A stretch of DNA of 64,000 nt, taken from NCBI GenBank assembly GCA_963995525.1, contig OZ023206.1, positions 1 to 64,000 of the forward strand, given 5' to 3'. The translations under genes and the position numbers were made by a program. Shown one piece after another: positions 23,148 through 35,535 of the stretch. This DNA comes from Escarpia spicata (Eukaryota > Annelida > Polychaeta > Sabellida > Siboglinidae). The stretch's first letter is position 1; each line of letters starts with the position of its first letter. Below the pieces are notes generated by a model. It saw only the letters and a program-made list of their open reading frames with translations. It was not told the DNA's origin and did not search any database.

Positions 23148-26081
23148 AAAAAAGTGCACTACAAATACCGTTTTGCTGTGATATGCATTAATTTTTTTCG
23201 AACATGTTGACATGGGACATGTTTGTCTCGTGAGTACTGAATGTACTGCTGCTTTACACAAGATAAAACATCAAATGGGGATGAGTTTTCACACCTATAA
23301 CTTACGTAATATGTTCTTGTAACTTACGTGACGGGGATAAAACGGTAACATGCATTCCCATTTGGGGTTAATCTAGTTATGTGTGTAGCTTGATATCAAT
23401 CTAGCCTTCGTGAAGATTTGTAACGTGCAAAACATATATTTGGGGTAAGACCACATTAAAGATCCTTCCGCCGAAAAAAGTGCACTACAAATACCGTTTT
23501 GCTGTGATTTGCATTAATTTTTTTCGAACATTTTGACATGGGACATGTTTGTCTCGTGAGTACTGAATGTACTGCTGCTTTAGACAAGATAAAACATCAA
23601 ATGGGGATGAATTTTCACACCTATAACTTACGTAATATGTTCTTGTAACTTACGTGACGGGGATAAAACGGTAACATGCATTCCCATTTGGGGTTAATCT
23701 AGTTATGTGTGTAGCATGATATCAATCTAGCCTTCGTGAAGATTTGTAACATGCAAAACATCTATTTGGGGTAAGACCACATTAAGGATCCTTCCGCCGA
23801 AAAAAGTGCACTACAAATACCGTTTTGCTGTGATATGCATTAATTTTTTTCGAATATTTTGACATGGGACATGTTTGTCTCGTGAGTACTGAATGTACTG
23901 CTGCTTTAGACAAGATAAAACATCAAATGGGGATGAGTTTTCACACCTATAACTTACGTAATATGTTCTTGTAACTTACGTGACGGGGATAAAACGGTAA
24001 CATGCATTTCCATTTGGGGTTAATCTAGTTATGTGTGTAGCTTGATATCAATCTAGCCTTCGTGAAGATTTGTAACGTGCAAAACATATATTTGGGGTAA
24101 GACCACATTAAAGATCCTTCCGCCGAAAAAAGTGCACTACAAATACCGTTTTGCTGTGATTTGCATTAATTGTTTTCGAAAACTTTGATATGGGACATGT
24201 TTGTCTCGTGAGTACTGAAGGTACTGCTGCTTTAGACAAGAAAAAACTTCAAATGGGGATGAGTTTTCACACCTATAACTTACGTAATATGTTCTTGTAA
24301 CTTACGTGACGGGGATAAAACGGTAACATGCATTCCCATTTGGGGTTAATCTAGTTATGTGTGTAGCTTGATATCAATCTAGCCTTCGTGAAGATTTGTA
24401 ACGTGCAAAACATATATTTGGGGTAAGACCACATTAAAGATCCTTCCGCCGAAAAAAGTGCACTACAAATACCGTTTTGCTGTGATTTGCATTAATTTTT
24501 TTCGAAAACTTTGATATGGGACATGTTTGTCTCGTGAGTACTGAAGGTACTGCTGCTTTAGACAAGAAAAAACTTCAAATGGGGATGAGTTTTCACACCT
24601 ATAACTTACGTAATATGTTCTTGTAACTTACGTGACGGGGATAAAACGGTAACATGCATTCCCATTTGGGGTTAATCTAGTTATGTGTGTAGCTTGATAT
24701 CAATCTACCCTTCGTGAAGATTTGTAACATGCAAAACATCTATTTGGGGTAAGACCACATTAAGGATCCTTCCGCCGAAAAAAGTGCACTACAAATACCG
24801 TTTTGGTGTGATATGCATTAATTTTTTTCGAACATTTTGACATGGGACATGTTTGTCTCGTGAGTACTGAATGTACTGCTGCTTTAGACAAAATAAAACA
24901 TCAAATGGGGATGAGTTTTCACACCTATAAGTTACGTAATATGTTCTTGTAACTTACGTGACGGGGATAAAACGGTAACATGCATTCCCATTTGGGGTTA
25001 ATCTAGTTATGTGTGTAGCTTGATATCAATCTAGCCTTCGTGAAGATTTGTAACGTGCAAAACATATATTTGGGGTAAGACCACATTAAAGATCCTTCCG
25101 CCGAAAAAAGTGCACTACAAATACCGTTTTGCTGTGATTTGCATTAATTTTTTTCGAAAACTTTGATATAGGACATGTTTGTCTCGTGAGTACTGAAGGT
25201 ACTGCTGCTTTAGACAAGAAAAAACTTCAAATGGGGATGAGTTTTCACACCTATAACTTACGTAATATGTTCTTGTAACTTACGTGACGGGGATAAAACG
25301 GTAACATGCATTCCCATTTGGGGTTAATCTAGTTATGTGTGTAGCTTGATATCAATCTAGCCTTCGTGAAGATTTGTAACGTGCAAAACATATATTTGGG
25401 GTAAGACCACATTAAAGATCCTTCCGCCGAAAAAAGTGCACTACAAATACCGTTTTGCTGTGATTTGCATTAATTTTTTTCGAAAACTTTGATATGGGAC
25501 ATGTTTGTCTCGTGAGTACTGAAGGTACTGCTGCTTTAGACAAGAAAAAACTTCAAATGGGGATGAGTTTTCACACCTATAACTTACGTAATATGTTCTT
25601 GTAACTTACGTGACGGGGATAAAACGGTAACATGCATTCCCATTTGGGGTTAATCTAGTTATGTGTGTAGCTTGATATCAATCTACCCTTCGTGAAGATT
25701 TGTAACATGCAAAACATCTATTTGGGGTAAGACCACATTAAGGATCCTTCCGCCGAAAAAAGTGCACTACAAATACTGTTTTGCTGTGATTTGCATTAAT
25801 TTTTTTCGAAAACTTTGATATGGGACATGTTTGTCTCGTGAGTACTGAAGGTACTGCTGCTTTAGACAAGAAAAAACTTCAAATGGGGATGAGTTTTCAC
25901 ACCTATAACTTACGTAATATGTTCTTGTAACTTACGTGACGGGGATAAAACGGTAACATGCATTCCCATTTGGGGTTAATCTAGTTATGTGTGTAGCTTG
26001 ATATCAATCTACCCTTCGTTAAGATTTGTAACATGCAAAACATATATTTTGGGTAAGACCACATTAAGGATCCTTCCGCCG
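23148..26081. repeat. HOR block 9: 9-mer (H1 F4 Y1 K1 K2 Q1 K1 K2 K3)
   Basis: Nine exact 326 bp copies. An F4-Y1 pair (23474, 23800) now follows H directly, replacing the K4-Q pair of the earlier blocks. The Q, GATATAGGAC-K1, K2 and TACTG-K3 series at 24778-26081 is nearly identical to 21845-23147. The F copy at 23474 has AACATTTTGAC rather than AACATTTTTAC. Copy 24778 reads TTTTGGTGTG. Confidence 0.85.
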
Positions 26082-27059
26082 AAAAAAGTGCACTACAAAT
26101 ACCGTTTTGCTGTGATATGCATTAATTTTTTTCGAACATGTTGACATGGGACATGTTTGTCTCGTGAGTACTGAATGTACTGCTGCTTTACACAAGATAA
26201 AACATCAAATGGGGATGAGTTTTCACACCTATAACTTACGTAATATGTTCTTGTAACTTACGTGACGGGGATAAAACGGTAACATGCATTCCCATTTGGG
26301 GTTAATCTAGTTATGTGTGTAGCTTGATATCAATCTAGCCTTCGTGAAGATTTGTAACGTGCAAAACATATATTTGGGGTAAGACCACATTAAAGATCCT
26401 TCCGCCGAAAAAAGTGCACTACAAATACCGTTTTGCTGTGATTTGCATTAATTTTTTTCGAACATTTTGACATGGGACATGTTTGTCTCGTGAGTACTGA
26501 ATGTACTGCTGCTTTAGACAAGATAAAACATCAAATGGGGATGAATTTTCACACCTATAACTTACGTAATATGTTCTTGTAACTTACGTGACGGGGATAA
26601 AACGGTAACATGCATTCCCATTTGGGGTTAATCTAGTTATGTGTGTAGCATGATATCAATCTAGCCTTCGTGAAGATTTGTAACATGCAAAACATCTATT
26701 TGGGGTAAGACCACATTAAGGATCCTTCCGCCGAAAAAAGTGCACTACAAATACCGTTTTGCTGTGATATGCATTAATTTTTTTCGAATATTTTGACATG
26801 GGACATGTTTGTCTCGTGAGTACTGAATGTACTGCTGCTTTAGACAAGATAAAACATCAAATGGGGATGAGTTTTCACACCTATAACTTACGTAATATGT
26901 TCTTGTAACTTACGTGACGGGGATAAAACGGTAACATGCATTCCCATTTGGGGTTAATCTAGTTATGTGTGTAGCTTGATATCAATCTAGCCTTCGTGAA
27001 GATTTGTAACGTGCAAAACATATATTTGGGGTAAGACCACATTAAAGATCCTTCCGCCG

Positions 27060-27385
27060 AAAAAAGTGCACTACAAATACCGTTTTGCTGTGATTTGCAT
27101 TAATTTTTTTCGAACATTTTGACATGGGACATGTTTGTCTCGTGAGTACTGAATGTACTGCTGCTTTAGACAAAATAAAACATCAAATGGGGATGAGTTT
27201 TCACACCTATAAGTTACGTAATATGTTCTTGTAACTTACGTGACGGGGATAAAACGGTAACATGCATTCCCATTTGGGGTTAATCTAGTTATGTGTGTAG
27301 CTTGATATCAATCTAGCCTTCGTGAAGATTTGTAACGTGCAAAACATATATTTGGGGTAAGACCACATTAAAGATCCTTCCGCCG
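27060..27385. repeat. Mosaic monomer: T-type start on a Q body
   Basis: It has GATTTGC (typical of K and F) followed by AACATTTTGAC, AGACAAAAT and TATAAGTTA, which define Q. In all other Q copies the first marker is GATATGC. The switch lies between about offsets 36 and 55. Confidence 0.65.
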
Positions 27386-28363
27386 AAAAAAGTGCACTAC
27401 AAATACCGTTTTGCTGTGATTTGCATTAATTTTTTTCGAACATTTTTACATGGGACGTGTTTGTCTCGTGAGTACTGAATGAACTGCTGCTTTAGACAAG
27501 ATAAAACATCAAATGGGGATGAATTTTCACACCTATAACTTACGTAATATGTTCTTGTAACTTACGTGACGGGGATAAAACGGTAACATGCATTCCCATT
27601 TGGGGTTAATCTAGTTATGTGTGTAGCATGATATCAATCTAGCCTTCGTGAAGATTTGTAACATGCAAAACATCTATTTGGGGTAAGACCACATTAAGGA
27701 TCCTTCCGCCGAAAAAAGTGCACTACAAATACCGTTTTGCTGTGATATGCATTAATTTTTTTCGAATATTTTGAAATGGGACATGTTTGTCTCGTGAGTA
27801 CTGAATGTACTGCTGCTTTAGACAAGATAAAACATCAAATGGGGATGAGTTTTCACACCTATAACTTACGTAATATGTTCTTGTAACTTACGTGACGGGG
27901 ATAAAACGGTAACATGCATTCCCATTTGGGGTTAATCTAGTTATGTGTGTAGCTTGATATCAATCTAGCCTTCGTGAAGATTTGTAACGTGCAAAACATA
28001 TATTTGGGGTAAGACCACATTAAAGATCCTTCCGCCGAAAAAAGTGCACTACAAATACCGTTTTGCTGTGATTTGCATTAATTTTTTTCGAAAACTTTGA
28101 TATGGGACATGTTTGTCTCGTGAGTACTGAAGGTACTGCTGCTTTAGACAAGAAAAAACTTCAAATGGGGATGAGTTTTCACACCTATAACTTACGTAAT
28201 ATGTTCTTGTAACTTACGTGACGGGGATAAAACGGTAACATGCATTCCCATTTGGGGTTAATCTAGTTATGTGTGTAGCTTGATATCAATCTAGCCTTCG
28301 TGAAGATTTGTAACGTGCAAAACATATATTTGTGGTAAGACCACATTAAAGATCCTTCCGCCG

Positions 28364-28689
28364 AAAAAAGTGCACTACAAATACCGTTTTGCTGTGATTT
28401 GCATTAATTTTTTTCGAAAACTTTGATATGGGACATGTTTGTCTCGTGAGTACTGAAGGTACTGCCTTTTTAGAATAGAAAAAACTTCAAATGAGGATGA
28501 GTTTTCACACCTATAACTTACGTAATATGTTCTTGTAACTTACGTGACGGGGATAAAACGGTAACATGCATTCCCATTTGGGGTTAATCTAGTTATGTGT
28601 GTAGCTTGATATCAATCTAGCCTTCGTGAAAATTTGTAACGTGCAAAACATATATTTGGGGTAAGACCACATTAAAGATCCTTCCGCCG
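28364..28689. repeat. K1 monomer with a clustered-substitution patch
   Basis: Most of the copy is an ordinary K1, but from about 28466 to 28494 it reads CTGCCTTTTTAGAATAG and then ATGAGGATG. Compared with neighbours this is about six substitutions in 30 bp with no length change. No other monomer in the window shares these changes. Possible causes are a local mutation cluster, conversion from an unseen variant, or a consensus error. Confidence 0.7.
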
Positions 28690-29667
28690 AAAAAAGTGCA
28701 CTACAAATACCGTTTTGCTGTGATTTGCATTAATTTTTTTCGAAAACTTTGATATAGGACATGTTTGTCTCGTGAGTACTGAAGGTACTGCTGCTTTAGA
28801 CAAGAAAAAACTTCAAATGGGGATGAGTTTTCACACCTATAACTTACGTAATATGTTCTTGTAACTTACGTGACGGGGATAAAACGGTAACATGCATTCC
28901 CATTTGGGGTTAATCTAGTTATGTGTGTAGCTTGATATCAATCTAGCCTTCGTGAAGATTTGTAACGTGCAAAACATATATTTGGGGTAAGACCACATTA
29001 AAGATCCTTCCGCCGAAAAAAGTGCACTACAAATACCGTTTTGCTGTGATTTGCATTAATTTTTTTCGAAAACTTTGATATGGGACATGTTTGTCTCGTG
29101 AGTACTGAAGGTACTGCTGCTTTAGACAAGAAAAAACTTCAAATGGGGATGAGTTTTCACACCTATAACTTACGTAATATGTTCTTGTAACTTACGTGAC
29201 GGGGATAAAACGGTAACATGCATTCCCATTTGGGGTTAATCTAGTTATGTGTGTAGCTTGATATCAATCTACCCTTCGTGAAGATTTGTAACATGCAAAA
29301 CATCTATTTGGGGTAAGACCACATTAAGGATCCTTCCGCCGAAAAAAGTGCACTACAAATACTGTTTTGCTGTGATTTGCATTAATTTTTTTCGAAAACT
29401 TTGATATGGGACATGTTTGTCTCGTGAGTACTGAAGGTACTGCTGCTTTAGACAAGAAATAACTTCAAATGGGGATGAGTTTTCACACCTATAACTTACG
29501 TAATATGTTCTTGTAACTTACGTGACGGGGATAAAACGGTAACATGCATTCCCATTTGGGGTTAATCTAGTTATGTGTGTAGCTTGATATCAATCTACCC
29601 TTCGTTAAGATTTGTAACATGCAAAACATATATTTGGGGTAAGACCACATTAAGGATCCTTCCGCCG

Positions 29668-31297
29668 AAAAAAGTGCACTACAAATACCGTTTTGCTGTG
29701 ATATGCATTAATTTTTTTCGAACATGTTGACATGGGACATGTTTGTCTCGTGAGTACTGAATGTACTGCTGCTTTACACAAGATAAAACATCAAATGGGG
29801 ATGAGTTTTCACAACTATAACTTACGTAATATGTTCTTGTAACTTACGTGACGGGGATAAAACGGTAACATGCATTCCCATTTGGGGTTAATCTAGTTAT
29901 GTGTGTAGCTTGATATCAATCTAGCCTTCGTGAAGATTTGTAACGTGCAAAACATATATTTGGGGTAAGACCACATTAAAGATCCTTCCGCCGAAAAAAG
30001 TGCACTACAAATACCGTTTTGCTGTGATTTGCATTAATTTTTTTCGAACATTTTTACATGGGACGTGTTTGTCTCGTGAGTACTGAATGAACTGCTGCTT
30101 TAGACAAGATAAAACATCAAATGGGGATGAATTTTCACACCTATAACTTACGTAATATGTTCTTGTAACTTACGTGACGGGGATAAAACGGTAACATGCA
30201 TTCCCATTTGGGGTTAATCTAGTTATGTGTGTAGCATGATATCAATCTAGCCTTCGTGAAGATTTGTAACATGCAAAACATCTATTTGGGGTAAGACCAC
30301 ATTAAGGATCCTTCCGCCGAAAAAAGTGCACTACAAATACCGTTTTGCTGTGATATGCATTAATTTTTTTCGAATATTTTGAAATGGGACATGTTTGTCT
30401 CGTGAGTACTGAATGTACTGCTGCTTTAGACAAGATAAAACATCAAATGGGGATGAGTTTTCACACCTATAACTTACGTAATATGTTCTTGTAACTTACG
30501 TGACGGGGATAAAACGGTAACATGCATTCCCATTTGGGGTTAATCTAGTTATGTGTGTAGCTTGATATCAATCTAGCCTTCGTGAAGATTTGTAACGTGC
30601 AAAACATATATTTGGGGTAAGACCACATTAAAGATCCTTCCGCCGAAAAAAGTGCACTACAAATACCGTTTTGCTGTGATTTGCATTAATTTTTTTCGAA
30701 AACTTTGATATGGGACATGTTTGTCTCGTGAGTACTGAAGGTACTGCTGCTTTAGACAAGAAAAAACTTCAAATGGGGATGAGTTTTCACACCTATAACT
30801 TACGTAATATGTTCTTGTAACTTACGTGACGGGGATAAAACGGTAACATGCATTCCCATTTGGGGTTAATCTAGTTATGTGTGTAGCTTGATATCAATCT
30901 ACCCTTCGTGAAGATTTGTAACATGCAAAACATCTATTTGGGGTAAGACCACATTAAGGATCCTTCCGCCAAAAAATGTGCACTACAAATACTGTTTTGC
31001 TGTGATTTGCATTAATTTTTTTCGAAAACTTTGATATGGGACATGTTTGTCTCGTGAGTACTGAAGGTACTGCTGCTTTAGACAAGAAAAAACTTCAAAT
31101 GGGGATGAGTTTTCACACCTATAACTTACGTAATATGTTCTTGTAACTTACGTGACGGGGATAAAACGGTAACATGCATTCCCATTTGGGGTTAATCTAG
31201 TTATGTGTGTAGCTTGATATCAATCTACCCTTCGTTAAGATTTGTAACATGCAAAACATATATTTGGGGTAAGACCACATTAAGGATCCTTCCGCCG
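29668..31297. repeat. HOR block 11: 5-mer (H1 F4 Y1 K2 K3)
   Basis: Five exact 326 bp copies. H carries CACAACTATAAC, a marker present only in blocks 11-14. F4 has GGGACGTG and GAATGAAC, and Y has TTTTGAAATG. The junction before 30972 is altered (CCGCCAAAAAATGTGC), breaking an otherwise nearly constant segment. K3 at 30972 again starts TACTGTTTTG. Confidence 0.85.
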
Positions 31298-32275
31298 AAA
31301 AAAGTGCACTACAAATACCGTTTTGCTGTGATATGCATTAATTTTTTTCGAACATGTTGACATGGGACATGTTTGTCTCGTGAGTACTGAATGTACTGCT
31401 GCTTTACACAAGATAAAACATCAAATGGGGATGAGTTTTCACAACTATAACTTACGTAATATGTTCTTGTAACTTACGTGACGGGGATAAAACGGTAACA
31501 TGCATTCCCATTTGGGGTTAATCTAGTTATGTGTGTAGCTTGATATCAATCTAGCCTTCGTGAAGATTTGTAACGTGCAAAACATATATTTGGGGTAAGA
31601 CCACATTAAAGATCCTTCCGCCGAAAAAAGTGCACTACAAATACCGTTTTGCTGTGATTTGCATTAATTTTTTTCGAACATTTTTACATGGGACGTGTTT
31701 GTCTCGTGAGTACTGAATGAACTGCTGCTTTAGACAAGATAAAACATCAAATGGGGATGAATTTTCACACCTATAACTTACGTAATATGTTCTTGTAACT
31801 TACGTGACGGGGATAAAACGGTAACATGCATTCCCATTTGGGGTTAATCTAGTTATGTGTGTAGCATGATATCAATCTAGCCTTCGTGAAGATTTGTAAC
31901 ATGCAAAACATCTATTTGGGGTAAGACCACATTAAGGATCCTTCCGCCGAAAAAAGTGCACTACAAATACCGTTTTGCTGTGATATGCATTAATTTTTTT
32001 CGAATATTTTGAAATGGGACATGTTTGTCTCGTGAGTACTGAATGTACTGCTGCTTTAGACAAGATAAAACATCAAATGGGGATGAGTTTTCACACCTAT
32101 AACTTACGTAATATGTTCTTGTAACTTACGTGACGGGGATAAAACGGTAACATGCATTCCCATTTGGGGTTAATCTAGTTATGTGTGTAGCTTGATATCA
32201 ATCTACCCTTCGTTAAGATTTGTAACATGCAAAACATATATTTGGGGTAAGACCACATTAAGGATCCTTCCGCCG
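31298..32275. repeat. HOR block 12: 3-mer (H1 F4 Y3), the shortest block
   Basis: Three exact 326 bp copies. The last (31950) has a Y head (AATATTTTGAAATG) joined to a tail 3 (CTACCC, CTTCGTTAAG, CATATAT). It looks like a Y copy fused to a K3 copy, with loss of the intervening K2, as expected of an unequal exchange inside block 11. The fused copy was later amplified: it recurs at 35210. Confidence 0.85.
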
Positions 32276-35200
32276 AAAAAAGTGCACTACAAATACCGTT
32301 TTGCTGTGATATGCATTAATTTTTTTCGAACATGTTGACATGGGACATGTTTGTCTCGTGAGTACTGAATGTACTGCTGCTTTACACAAGATAAAACATC
32401 AAATGGGGATGAGTTTTCACAACTATAACTTACGTAATATGTTCTTGTAACTTACGTGACGGGGATAAAACGGTAACATGCATTCCCATTTGGGGTTAAT
32501 CTAGTTATGTGTGTAGCTTGATATCAATCTAGCCTTCGTGAAGATTTGTAACGTGCAAAACATATATTTGGGGTAAGACCACATTAAAGATCCTTCCGCC
32601 GAAAAAAGTGCACTACAAATACCGTTTTGCTGTGATTTGCATTAATTTTTTTCGAACATTTTTACATGGGACGTGTTTGTCTCGTGAGTACTGAATGAAC
32701 TGCTGCTTTAGACAAGATAAAACATCAAATGGGGATGAATTTTCACACCTATAACTTACGTAATATGTTCTTGTAACTTACGTGACGGGGATAAAACGGT
32801 AACATGCATTCCCATTTGGGGTTAATCTAGTTATGTGTGTAGCATGATATCAATCTAGCCTTCGTGAAGATTTGTAACATGCAAAACATCTATTTGGGGT
32901 AAGACCACATTAAGGATCCTTCCGCCGAAAAAAGTGCACTACAAATACCGTTTTGCTGTGATATGCATTAATTTTTTTCGAATATTTTGAAATGGGACAT
33001 GTTTGTCTCGTGAGTACTGAATGTACTGCTGCTTTAGACAAGATAAAACATCAAATGGGGATGAGTTTTCACACCTATAACTTACGTAATATGTTCTTGT
33101 AACTTACGTGACGGGGATAAAACGGTAACATGCATTCCCATTTGGGGTTAATCTAGTTATGTGTGTAGCTTGATATCAATCTAGCCTTCGTGAAGATTTG
33201 TTACGTGCAAAACATATATTTGGGGTAAGACCACATTAAAGATCCTTCCGCCGAAAAAAGTGCACTACAAATACCGTTTTGCTGTGATTTGCATTAATTT
33301 TTTTCGAAAACTTTGATATGGGACATGTTTGTCTCGTGAGTACTGAAGGTACTGCTGCTTTAGACAAGAAAAAACTTCAAATGGGGATGAGTTTTCACAC
33401 CTATAACTTACGTAATATGTTCTTGTAACTTACGTGACGGGGATAAAACGGTAACATGCATTCCCATTTGGGGTTAATCTAGTTATGTGTGTAGCTTGAT
33501 ATCAATCTAGCCTTCGTGAAGATTTGTAACGTGCAAAACATATATTTGGGGTAAGACCACATTAAAGATCCTTCCGCCGAAAAAAGTGCACTACAAATAC
33601 CGTTTTGCTGTGATTTGCATTAATTTTTTTCGAACATTTTTACATGGGACATGTTTGTCTCGTGAGTACTGAATGTACTGCTGCTTTAGACAAGATAAAA
33701 CATCAAATGGGGATGAGTTTTCACACCTATAACTTACGTAATATGTTCTTGTAACTTACGTGACGGGGATAAAACGGTAACATGCATTCCCATTTGGGGT
33801 TAATCTAGTTATGTGTGTAGCTTGATATCAATCTAGCCTTCGTGAAGATTTGTAACGTGCAAAACATATATTTGGGGTAAGACCACATTAAAGATCCTTC
33901 CGCCGAAAAAAGTGCACTACAAATACCGTTTTGCTGTGATTTGCATTAATTTTTTTCGAACATTTTTACATGGGACATGTTTGTCTCGTGAGTACTGAAT
34001 GTACTGCTGCTTTAGACAAGATAAAACATCAAATGGGGATGAGTTTTCACACCTATAACTTACGTAATATGTTCTTGTAACTTACGTGACGGGGATAAAA
34101 CGGTAACATGCATTCCCATTTGGGGTTAATCTAGTTATGTGTGTAGCTTGATATCAATCTACCCTTCGTGAAGATTTGTAACATGCAAAACATCTATTTG
34201 GTGTAAGACCACATTAAGGATCCTTCCGCCGAAAAAAGTGCACTACAAATACCGTTTTGCTGTGATTTGCATTAATTTTTTTCGAAAACTTTGATATGGG
34301 ACATGTTTGTCTCGTGAGTACTGAAGGTACTGCTGCTTTAGACAAGAAAAAACTTCAAATGGGGATGAGTTTTCACACCTATAACTTACGTAATATGTTC
34401 TTGTAACTTACGTGACGGGGATAAAACGGTAACATGCATTCCCATTTGGGGTTAATCTAGTTATGTGTGTAGCTTGATATCAATCTAGCCTTCGTGAAGA
34501 TTTGTAACATGCAAAACATCTATTTGGGGTAAGACCACATTAAGGATCCTTCCGCCGAAAAAAGTGCACTACAAATACCGTTTTGCTGTGATATGCATTA
34601 ATTTTTTTCGAACATTTTTACATGGGACATGTTTGTCTCGTGAGTACTGAATGTACTGCTGCTTTAGACAAGATAAAACATCAAATGGGGATAAGTTTTC
34701 ACACCTATAACTTACGTAATATGTTCTTGTAACTTCCGTGACGGGGATAAAACGGTAACATGCATTCCCATTTGGGGTTAATCTAGTTATGTGTGTAGCT
34801 TGATATCAATCTAGCCTTCGTGAAGATTTGTAACGTGCAAAACATATATTTGGGGTAAGACCACATTAAAGATCCTTCCGCCGAAAAAAGTGCACTACAA
34901 ATACCGTTTTGCTGTGATTTGCATTAATTTTTTTCGAACATTTTTACATGGGACGTGTTTGTCTCGTGAGTACTGAATGAACTGCTGCTTTAGACAAGAT
35001 AAAACATCAAATGGGGATGAATTTTCACACCTATAACTTACGTAATATGTTCTTGTAACTTACGTGACGGGGATAAAACGGTAACATGCATTCCCATTTG
35101 GGGTTAATCTAGTTATGTGTGTAGCATGATATCAATCTAGCCTTCGTGAAGATTTGTAACATGCAAAACATCTATTTGGGGTAAGACCACATTAAGGATC

Positions 35201-35535
35201 CTTCCGCCGAAAAAAGTGCACTACAAATACCGTTTTGCTGTGATATGCATTAATTTTTTTCGAATATTTTGAAATGGGACATGTTTGTCTCGTGAGTACT
35301 GAATGTACTGCTGCTTTAGACAAGATAAAACATCAAATGGGGATGAGTTTTCACACCTATAACTTACGTAATATGTTCTTGTAACTTACGTGACGGGGAT
35401 AAAACGGTAACATGCATTCCCATTTGGGGTTAATCTAGTTATGTGTGTAGCTTGATATCAATCTACCCTTCGTTAAGATTTGTAACATGCAAAACATATA
35501 TTTGGGGTAAGACCACATTAAGGATCCTTCCGCCG
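32276..35535. repeat. HOR block 13: 10-mer (H1 F4 Y1 K1 F1 F2 K F1 F4 Y3)
   Basis: Ten exact 326 bp copies. Markers in order are CACAACTAT (32276), GGGACGTG (32602), TTTGTTACGTGC (32928), F copies with GATGAGTTT instead of GATGAATTT (33580, 33906), ATTTGGTGTAAG (about 34197), and a GATATGC-headed F copy with GATAAGTTT and ACTTCCGTGAC (34558). It closes with the Y3 fusion at 35210. Most of it is repeated in block 14 at +3260 bp. Confidence 0.85.

Larger units (their letters stand above)
26082..29667. repeat. HOR block 10: 11-mer with two F4-Y pairs and one locally divergent copy
   Basis: Eleven exact 326 bp copies: H1, F4, Y1, a Q-like copy with GATTTGC (27060), F4, Y1, three K1, K2, K3. The second F4-Y pair (27386, 27712) introduces GGGACGTG with GAATGAAC and AATATTTTGAAATG, markers that define blocks 11-14. 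Copy 28364 contains a dense cluster of private substitutions at about 28466-28494. Tail 3 at 29342 starts TACTGTTTTG and has AAGAAATAAC. Confidence 0.85.
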
